DNA of 37,450 nucleotides, taken from Mastigamoeba balamuthi (Eukaryota > Evosea > Mastigamoebida > Mastigamoebidae). A program made the position numbers and the translations under genes. The stretch covers positions 101,484 through 138,933 of the forward strand of contig CACRSC010000059.1 in assembly GCA_902651635.1 (NCBI GenBank). Direction: 5' to 3'. Under the pieces are notes generated by a model. It ran no database searches. It was not told the origin of the DNA and saw only the letters and a list, made by a program, of their open reading frames with translations. Positions 29,852 through 37,450 of the stretch are shown piece by piece (the first letter of the stretch is position 1; every line of letters starts with the position of its first letter).

Positions 29852-30551
29852 TAGTTACAAGGGCGACACTGATAACAAGAGTGATGGCAGCCCACCACGT
29901 ACTCGAGTGACAACACAAGCTTTCTCACACACCTGCTGCACTCTTCGGCCGTTTGCTCCTCTGCAGCCTCCACCACAATCGCACTCCACATTCGCTTGTC
30001 CTCAAACATCTGCCCAGCTAACTGTCTGTCCACTGCACTCCAAGCCTCGACCAGCTGTTTCCATGCCCCTGTCTCGTCTTCGGTCTCCTCCAGCGCCTTC
30101 TGGGCCCCTTTGCACAGTGTTTCCCACAACATCCTGCTCACAGGGGCACTCCACTGCCCCTGTGGTCCCTGCCCTCGCTATACACTCGCACATCCTCCTG
30201 GCTGGCCCTCCAGCCACGCGAGCCGCCTGTTTTGTGGTGCTGCTGCATTGCGCTTCCTTGCCCTGGAACTGCTGTGGTGCCAGCTCCCGGGAAGCTGAGC
30301 TTGTTAGGAGCTGGAAGCCACGGACTGTGGCACTCGTGTGCTCAATGCTGACCTTCTGCAGACTTGGCAGGGAATGCGGATTCCATGCTGAGGGAAGCAG
30401 GTGGCGCCTCTGCAGCTCGCAGCGCACTGCACTGTTGAATGCAGCCTCAGAATCATCGCACAGAAAGATTGCCTCTCTGTTCTTGAGTGGCCTGCAGGAG
30501 TCTTCCTTTCCCTCGGTGCAGACTCCAGAGCAACTTCTCTGCCGTGTCTAA
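29852..30551 (-). other. Possible further 3' exons of the caspase-like gene, or a separate gene
   Basis: After a TTTAG acceptor at about 30552, one frame reads CSGVCTEGKEDSC and AIFLCDDSEAAFNSAV and stays open to about 30170. From about 30160 another frame reads SRMLWETLCKGAQKALEETE and AEECSRCVRKLVLSLEYVV to a stop near 29851. Either these are extra exons joined to the end of the 4.2-kb exon through a donor near 30600, or they form a separate degraded gene. The splice between the two frames is not resolved. Confidence 0.3.
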
Positions 30552-30559
30552 AGCAAATG

Positions 30560-33500
30560 TTAGTTGCATGGATGGTTGGATGCACTGGGAGTGTCACGAA
30601 CCACAAGCCGGTGGCAGAACTCCACGAGTGTCGGCGCTTCTGTCCTGGAGGTGTCGTGGAGGCAGGCATCGACCACAGAGCGCAGTGCCAGATTGGCCAG
30701 CTGGCCCAGGACCTCTTCGGCGTCCTCAGCACCCCCAGACCCCGGCTTGTGATCTGCTGTCCCTCCGCACCGCCTGGAAAACTCGGCGGCAATGGCACCC
30801 CACACTGCGCTGGTTATCATTGCTGACAACTCGCGGCTGCTCCACCGACGTGCCCCCTCCCGGGGCTGCCCTGTCGTGGGCGACCACACATCGTAGGCGG
30901 TCAGTGTGCTGCATGCACTGCGAATGACGCTCAACCCTAGCGTGTCTGCCATCCCTGCCTGCATCCGCCTTGCCATGCTCGCTGCCCGCACGTTGCACCG
31001 AGTCTGCGCTGCCACCGCCCCGCTCACTGCCGGCATCCCCAAGCCCACCAACAGCCCTGCCAGGTCTGCAAACGCCTCGTGCAGCACTCCCCCCTCTGGC
31101 CTCTCCACGATCTTCTCGGCCCATGCTGGTCGCAGCGCATCCAGCACCGCATAGCCTGCAGTGTGTACCACTGTCTCGAATGACCTGCTTGTCGATACAA
31201 GTCCCGCCCCGTCGCTGGCGTAGCCCCACACCGGGAACAGCAACCCCCCTGCTCTGCGGCTGTACGTGGGTTGATCCACCTCCTTGGCCCGCGTGTCCAC
31301 CAGCAGTCTATTTCCCACCTGCCACCGCAGCCCAGTCTCCTCGGTTCCTCCATCCGGGCAGCGCCCCTCGTCCAGCGCTGGCAGCTCCTGCATGAAATCC
31401 TCCTTCGCGCTCCCCGCCCTGCCCCGCAGCACGCGTTCAAAGGCGTCCACGACGGAGCGGACAGCGGTGAACGCATGAATGCTGTCCAGGTCCCCGAGGT
31501 TCCCGTCGGTGGGCACCCATTGCGCTCTGCTGGCCTCTGCCTTGGCCGTTGTCGGTGTCACCACTTGGATCTGGGGGTCGCACAGCTGCCCGGTGACCTC
31601 CGAGTCATGCAGCACCACGCGGTATGAGACGGGCGAGTCCCACGCCACCAGCACTGTTACTGGGCCACCTGAGCAGCACCTGGCGGGATCCCTGCCAGCG
31701 CCATTGGTTCCCTGCATGTGAGAGGTGCGAGGGCCTGCCCTCCAGAGAGGCCTGGAATCCGGGCACCTGAGAACTGGCCTCATAAAGACTGCCTCGCTGC
31801 TTCCAGCGCCAGCAAGACAGAACTGTGGCTCCTGCGCCCCAGTGGCTGTATTGCCTGTGTGCAGCAGGTTCATTCTTGGCCTCGTTTGCTCCCTGAGGAA
31901 ACGATATGTGTTGTTGAGGTTTCCAAATCCGGATTCACCTTGATTCAGCAGCGACCACAGCGACACCGTGAACAGCCCGTACCAGCCGGGATCAACCGCG
32001 CTCTCCAAGCTGATGTAGTATTCAGCGCTGGCGAACTGCATGGAGGACGAGGCCATCAGTACAAGAGCTCCTCTGCTGCTCTCTCCGGGCACGGCGCAAT
32101 CAGCATTCCTTTGTAACCCAGTTGCTCCGCCCTGCCCACAGGCCGCTCTTTGCACCCAGTCACGCGCTGCGTCCTTGGTGATCTCTCTTCCTGCGACAGC
32201 GCCGAGGACAGGTTTCAGCACATGAGGCAGCAGCTCGAGGCCCATAGCCACGACGTCCAGTATGCCACGGCTTCCCAGTGTCCCCAGTCCACAGTGCACG
32301 TACTCCGCCACGGCTCTGCCCACGTCTCCTCCAGCCGCAGTGGCCTCCACCAGCACGCGCGTTGCCACAGAGGGCACTCTCTGAGCAAGCGCCCCAATGA
32401 CCCGCAAGTACCCTGAGTCGCTGACCTCCCGCACCAACTCTGCCAGCCCCTCGCCCTCCGAGTCACTGATCTCCTCCGTGTCCACGCGGCGCCCCACAAC
32501 ATGACCAAGCAAATCCCCGACCTTCTGCAGGAGCTCGGCGCCGTAGTGCTCAACGAGACACATCAGCAGGTCCAGCCACTGGCGGTTAGAAAGGATCGCT
32601 GTGCGGCTCCTGGTGATGCTGGCGACACGAGCGAGCAGACCACTGTGGTCTGGGATGTTTGGCTTCTGGTGCTCCCGCTTCTGCTCGGACTGCCCGCACA
32701 GGCTGTTTACTGCCGCACACAACGTTCTCTGTGATGCTTGGTGCATCAGCCGGTGGTAGTTCTCTGCCTCCCGCTCCACCATCGAGCTCCGCATGGCCCA
32801 CACAGATATCACAGCTGCCCTGCTCACCAGCAGAACTCCTGCGGATCCCGGCGCAGACACTCCGAGAACATCGAGCCAGGCGGACTGCATGGCCTGGAGC
32901 AGAGGCCCAATGGATGCCGGCGGCACAGTCTCCTGGTCATACAGGATGCCGGCCAGCTGGGACTCAGTCAGCAGCGACAGAGCGTGCTGAACGCCATACA
33001 CGCCGCCATCGCCATGCATGCGTAAGAGGTCTCCGGCCTTGCCCACAAACTCGGCCCGGCTCTTGGAGCTCCATATGTGGTCCCCACGCTCGCCAGTTCC
33101 TGTCCCCACAAACGCAGTGGCGAGAGCCACGTTGCAGACATCTCGGGCGGCAGTCCACTGCAGCGCATCGGGCGCCGCCGAGCCGCCCTTGGAGGGGTCA
33201 CTGTAGTTGTAGCCGTCTGGCCACGTGGATGCCCTGCCCGAGAGGACCCGGAGAATAGAGTTGTGGACAGACTCTGGGCTTGTGGCGACTACGCGGTCGA
33301 GAATGCTAGCAAACCCCCCGGAGGCAACTGCACGCAGGTCGCCAATCGTGACTCCGCACTGAGCGCCTGGGCCACCGATATCGCCCTGCACCTGCGTTCC
33401 TCCGCAGATCTGAGCAGCGACAGAGGGCACCACAGCAGATCCGCCGATCAAAGTACTCGCGAGCAACGGGAGCAGAGCAGCGTCGGTTGCAAGAAGGGCC

Positions 33501-35766
33501 TCTTCCCGAGCGGGATTCGTCTCCTGGATGTCGCCAGCCTCCTCCATCGCTCTCGCCTGCTCTGGCGTCAACTCGGCCAGGTGCGCGCCCGCCCTTTTTA
33601 AGGCCTCGCGTATTGCCGTGATGGCCTGCGCTTTGTTCCAGTTGCTGATCGCGCGCAGCATAGCCCCGTAGCGACTGGGAGGCACGCCCTGGGTTGCGAT
33701 CTCTGTGCTCAGTACAGACCTGGTGGTGTCTGGCGCCTGTGCCAGCATCCGGCTCAGCACACCCACCCACGGCCTCCCTGCCGCCTGGGTGACCAGCTCC
33801 TTGTCCTCCAACGGCATCTCTCCCAGCTGCTCGATCCCTCGTTGATCCAGCCCCAGCTGAGCGTCCAGCAGCTGCAGCTTCCTCTGGTAGGGAAGCTCCT
33901 GCAGCGCTCTCCGCAGCCTCTCCCCGTCGCCACGCGCGCCCAGCACCAGCGGCGCCTCCCGCTCCCTCCACCCGCGCTCAGAGGTAGGGGCGGCGGCGGC
34001 GAGGGTGTCGATGAGGGCGCCGTCCGAGAGGGCACGCGCCAGCAGCTGCCCCCTCGCGGGGCTCGCGTCCAGCCCCCCGGCCACGCTGTCCACCACCGGG
34101 CTCATCCCGCGCGGGTCCAGCTCGATGGCCTGCAGCGCTACTGCCTCCCACTGGCCCCGCGTCATCGCTTCGAGCGCCGCCAGTGCCGCCCTGTCCTGCG
34201 CCACGTCGCGGGTGGCGGCCGGTGCTCTCTTGGCAGCCTCGACGATGCCCGCCCCGAACGCCTCCGACCCTCGCGCGATGTCCACCCACCGCCCACTCGC
34301 GGCTGAACTCGCGGCACCACCGGACGTCTCGGCCCCCACTCGCAGCGTGTCCAGCACAGACCCCACGCTGATGCATGGGGTGAGCGCGGTGGCGCTGCCC
34401 GCTGCCCTGCTGCCGCGGTGGTGCGTGTCTTCGCCGTCATCGGCATTGCCGCTGAGGATGCTGACGACCCGCGAGAAGCTGTTGACAGGCCCGTGGCCCC
34501 TGGGGTGGCTGGGGAGGCTGTCAGGCAGCGCCAGGTGCTTGTAGCGCGCCTCGCTGGCCCCCGAGCCCAAGGCGTCATCCCGGACGCCTCCTGGCCCGAT
34601 CGGCGCGGTGGATCGGGGGCCGCCGCCAAAGTCGCAGTCGAGGACGATGTTGACGGTGGCGCCCTTACGCAGGGCCGGGCTGAGCAGCTGCGCCACTCTG
34701 ACTGACGACAGCAGCTTGAAGGCGCCCGACGACGTGTCCTCTGGCAGCACGTCGCTGCTCCCCGAGTGGTGCCGAGCGCGAGTATAGTGTGAGCTCTGCG
34801 CACCGCATCACAAGCACACGGCCGGGGGGGGGGAAAGAGGCGCTCGCACAAGGGGCAGAGGCAGGCTGCCGGAAGGGCCGGTATGCCGAGCTCGTCGCAG
34901 CCCAGGGGCCTAACGCTGGTGGTGCCCAGGCCGGAGAAGTAGAAGAGGACCACGTCTCCCCTGCCCGCGCGCTCCGCCAGCCCCGCCAGCCCCGTCTCGA
35001 TGTTGCCCAGCGTCGCCTCCTCCCCCAGCAGCGTCGTCTGGTCGCCCGCGCGGTCCGCGAACCGCCCCGCCCACTGGGCCATGAGCCCCGCGTCGTTCCG
35101 CGGCCCGCGCAGGCGCACGCCCTGCCCGCTGATCCCTGTCGCAGGAGCACGCGGCGCAGGCGGTCAGCTCTGCCGTGGGGCCCGTAGGGAGAGCGAGAGC
35201 GCACTGTCTGCTCCGACGAGAAGGGCCAGGGCGCGGAACCGGGAGAGCACGAGGGCGGCGGGAGGCGCCGGGGCGGCAGCCTCGTAGCTGAGGCGCCACG
35301 CGGGGACGTTCCCGAACTCGCTGGTGGTGTGCAGCTCGACCTCCCCGCAGCCGACGCGGATGTCCCGGATGTCGACGACGCCCAGCACGGGGCTCGAGGT
35401 CGAGCTGAGCACCACAAACTCGACGCTGCGGTTATCCTCGCCGGGCGGCTGCTGCCCGTGCGGTGCCGAGGGCGCCACGCAGACCGAGACGCCCTCCCAC
35501 ATGGGCGTGTCGGGCGTCTGGTAGCGCTCAGAGCCCGTCAGCAAGCTGCTGCTGGGGACCAGGACGTCGGGCACCAGCACTGCGATGCCCAGGTGGAGGG
35601 AGGGCCCCTCGGCAGCCCTGCACAGGCTTTCAGCGGTGCCGGCAGGGGAGAGACAAAGAGACAGCCGATGCCGTTGGCAGCCGTGTCGGGCGCGAAACAC
35701 ATGGGGATCCACAGGGCGGATGCGGAAGCGGGAGAGCTTGCTTATGGGTCGCTGCTGCTGCTCCAT
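30560..35766 (-). CDS. Giant pseudo-caspase / pseudo-metallopeptidase fusion protein
   Basis: Three exons, 35766-35174, 35128-34850 and 34754-30560, total 5,067 nt and give 1,688 aa. Residues about 1-180 are an unrecognised beta-rich region. Residues about 185-350 fit a C14 caspase/metacaspase p20 fold: FRALALLVGAD, then LRGPRNDAGLM, GDVVLFYFSGLGTTS and VNIVLDCDFGGGPRS. The catalytic His (SGHG in the family) is Leu, and the DSCHSG box reads DCDFGG, with Asp at the Cys position. A long, mostly helical region of about 1,000 aa follows. Near residue 1487, FETVVHTAGYAVLDALRP then GGVLHEAFADLAGLL resembles a gluzincin metallopeptidase, but HExxH is HTAGY. Both enzyme sites therefore look dead while the frame stays open for 4.2 kb, which suggests selection for a scaffold role. 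Intron 2 (34755-34849) is GT-AG; intron 1 (35129-35173) is best read as GC-AG (CACG^GCAGAG). More 3' exons are possible. Confidence 0.75.
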
Positions 35767-35790
35767 GCTGCAGGTTGTGCAGGCGGTGCA

Positions 35791-36010
35791 GGTCTCGGCG
35801 AGTGAGCTGGGCTGCAGTAGGGCTCGCCTGGCTTCGCAGTATGCGCGAAACAAGTGAGAATAGAAATGCACCAAAGCTCAACTCCGCACCCGAACCGCTG
35901 GAGCGGGTCTCGGCGAGTGGGCTGGGCTGCAGTAGGGCTCGCCCGGCTTCGTGCGAAACAAGTGAGAATAGAAATGCACCAAAGCTCAACTCCGAGCCCC
36001 CGCACCCACC
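35791..36010. repeat. Two-copy tandem repeat (about 115 bp) upstream of the caspase-like gene
   Basis: Copies begin at 35791 and 35906 with GGTCTCGGCGAGTG, and share GCTGGGCTGCAGTAGGGCTC and the block from CGAAACAAGTGAGAATAG through AAAGCTCAACTCCG. The second copy lacks about 8 nt. It directly precedes the start codon on the minus strand, so it probably covers the promoter or 5' UTR. Confidence 0.85.
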
Positions 36011-36078
36011 AGAACCGCTCGCTGCCCGTGCAGAATCTAGGTCTATTCTTCACTATTCCTAATTAATGTCCTCCGCAG

Positions 36079-36960
36079 GTCAACCTGAGGCTGCTTCACA
36101 TGTTCTTCCTGTCATACAAGAGCCTTGTTGACTTCAAGAAGCTGGACACTGGCGAATGCTTGTCAACAAACCCCAGAGCTTCAACGAAGGTATTTTCCCT
36201 GTCCCACATCTTCTGCATTCAAATCATGTTACAGGTTTCTCCAGGACTGCTGGCTCTGCCTCTTCGTCTTCCTTGCCTGCATCACAGCCCACTGCTACAC
36301 CAGAGTGTTTGTTAACTCTTTTCCTTCTTTGTATGTCTCACACTCTCGTTTTTCCTCATTCTCTGATGGTACACAGTCCCTGTATCTACTATGACTTCCA
36401 TCTCAACCATCAGGTTGAGGTTACAAATCCTCTGGAATAGAAATAGAAATAGTGTTGTTCCCCATTCTGCTACCATTGAGGGATGAGCTCTGTAGAGCCA
36501 GGGGCGTTGGGGTGGGGGGGGTTACAGTGGGTGGTGGAGTTTGGGGGGGGGGGGGGGCATGCGTGTTGTGGGGCTTAGAGGGTATGTCCAGGGGCGGTTC
36601 TGGAAAGACTGCCTGTTTTTGGTTCATCATTTTCATTGTGTATCTGTTGAACAGGCTGATAAGAAATCCTCTGCCTCTGCTTCTGCTGCTGCCACTGCTA
36701 CTGCCGCCACCTTTGCTGCTGCTGAACCCCAGGGTCCATCATACCCTGGCACACTCATTACATTTGTTCATTCTGCTGTCTCATCAGCAACTCCAATTCC
36801 CTTCAGTATTTCTTCTTTTTTATCGCTCCAAAAATAACTCACCGGTCAAGAAAGACTGTCAGGTACTGTCAGGTTATTCTGCGCAAGCAACCAGACTGCG
36901 TTCTCAAGAATGCCAACCTTCATTCGAACTGGCCCCGCGCTGCAGTGACCGCACTGGCTT
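36079..36960 (+). pseudogene. Exon-like fragments of an unrecognised gene
   Basis: A CAG at 36076-36078 precedes a 37-codon exon (LLHMFFLSYKSLVDFKKLD) ending at 36189 before GTATTTTC. A TTACAG at 36234 precedes a frame reading FLQDCWLCLFVFLACITAHC. A last piece after AACAG at about 36655 encodes an Ala/Ser/Thr-rich segment (KKSSASASAAATATAATF) to a stop near 36835. The style matches the fragments near 1 kb, where FFIQDCWK also appears. A G run (36537-36558) separates the pieces. No family is recognised. Confidence 0.3.
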
Positions 36961-37228
36961 GGCGAGCGGGCCTGATTAGTTGTGGGCACATTGTCCGGGA
37001 AGCTATGTGGATCGTAAGATTCGGAATGGAATCACAAGCTCACCAGAGGAGCGAGCACCTCGTCGTGTTAATTCCGCCCTGGTGTGGGGGGACACACTGT
37101 CGCAGAGCCCCACCTTACGAGGAAGAGGAGGCAGCACCTTGTGAGGCATTTTTTGAATTGTGGCCATTTGTTCTTCGGTCAGGGGTTGTGTGTACATGTG
37201 CTGAGCAGTGTGCGCTTCACAGAGCATT

Positions 37229-37450
37229 CTAGAACCCCGGCGTGGTGCTCCTCTGCTGCAACGGGGCTGTCTGCCGCAGTACAGCGTCGCCCCCGTGCTC
37301 TCCTCTCTTGGACAGGGGCGTGTGCTCCCTTTCCTTTCCGTGCCCGTGCCCGTGCCTGCTGCCGCCCTTGCTGTGCCTGCTGTGCCTCGACGGTGCCTCG
37401 GCCCCCACCAGCGACCTCCTTTGGCCACCCAGCCCCTCAGTGCCTTCCGT
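37229..37450 (-). CDS. C-terminal end of a second ADP-ribosyltransferase-type gene, continuing past the window
   Basis: The minus strand encodes a basic tail with GGQRRSLVGAEAPSRHS, then KGGSRHGHGHG, ending RSTTPGF and a TAG at 37229-37231. The last 110 nt (37341-37450) are nearly identical to 20836-20945 in the first gene, same orientation. The segment between KGGSRHGHG and the RSTTPGF end differs, so this is a paralogue rather than an assembly overlap. The catalytic region, if present, lies beyond the window. Confidence 0.7.
   Translation of the reverse strand, partial: TEGTEGLGGQRRSLVGAEAPSRHSRHSKGGSRHGHGHGKEREHTPLSKRGEHGGDAVLRQTAPLQQRSTTPGF

Noticed and set aside
20836-37450. Right edge of the window as a simple assembly overlap with the 20.8-kb region
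   Set aside because: The sequences are near-identical for only about 110 nt, differ by a substitution, and then diverge before both reach the same RSTTPGF end, which indicates paralogues.
1-37450. tRNA, rRNA, CRISPR or bacterial operon features
   Set aside because: No cloverleaf, rRNA core or regularly spaced repeat array was seen by eye, and gene structure is eukaryotic.

Overview
The window is nuclear DNA of a eukaryote, most likely a protist; the sequence alone does not name the lineage. The support is spliced housekeeping genes (RPN11/PSMD14, translin, eIF3e, CutC) with introns of 43-300 nt, long GC-rich exons, N-terminal signal peptides and a probable GPI-anchor signal, and no bacterial operon structure. 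GC content changes sharply: most genes are very GC-rich, both ends are near-neutral and look transposon-derived, and one AT-rich island (about 24.6-29.0 kb) looks like foreign viral DNA.

Layout. 1-2.0 kb: the end of a USP-like gene and exon-like fragments of probable mobile origin. 3.1-3.8 kb: an intact secreted VMO-I (vitelline membrane outer layer protein I) gene. 4.2-7.0 kb: a possible unrecognised spliced gene and two divergent, broken F-box/LRR genes. 8.5-17.6 kb: a dense host cluster of RPN11 (-), translin (-), an F-box/LRR protein (-), eIF3e (+) and CutC (-). 18.5-20.5 kb: a NYN ribonuclease-like domain plus CCCH finger, resembling the Regnase architecture. 20.7-24.05 kb: an ADP-ribosyltransferase-fold gene with an 88-N assembly gap, and a secreted Cys-rich protein with a GPI-like tail; both carry apparent frameshifts. 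24.6-29.0 kb: the AT-rich island with five decayed ORFs, including a phage/giant-virus tail-fibre-like gene on the minus strand. 29.1-29.85 kb: spliced fragments. 30.56-35.77 kb: a very large minus-strand gene, about 1,690 aa, joining a caspase-like p20 domain without its catalytic His/Cys to a metallopeptidase-like domain without its zinc motif. 37.2 kb to the end: the 3' end of a second copy of the ADP-ribosyltransferase-type gene.

Main observations. (1) At least five introns, probably six, are GC-AG with an exon-intron consensus G^GCA, fixed by protein alignment. (2) The pseudo-caspase/pseudo-metallopeptidase fusion is a strong candidate for an undescribed multi-domain scaffold. (3) The viral island is fully decayed but keeps repeated promoter-like spacers. 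(4) The ADP-ribosyltransferase copy seems to have lost the Arg of its R-S-E triad, so the locus contains several enzyme folds with missing catalytic residues.

Functional links: RPN11 and the F-box protein belong to ubiquitin/proteasome biology, eIF3e to translation initiation, and translin and NYN-CCCH to RNA processing. They are neighbours, not an operon; each gene has its own strand and spacing.
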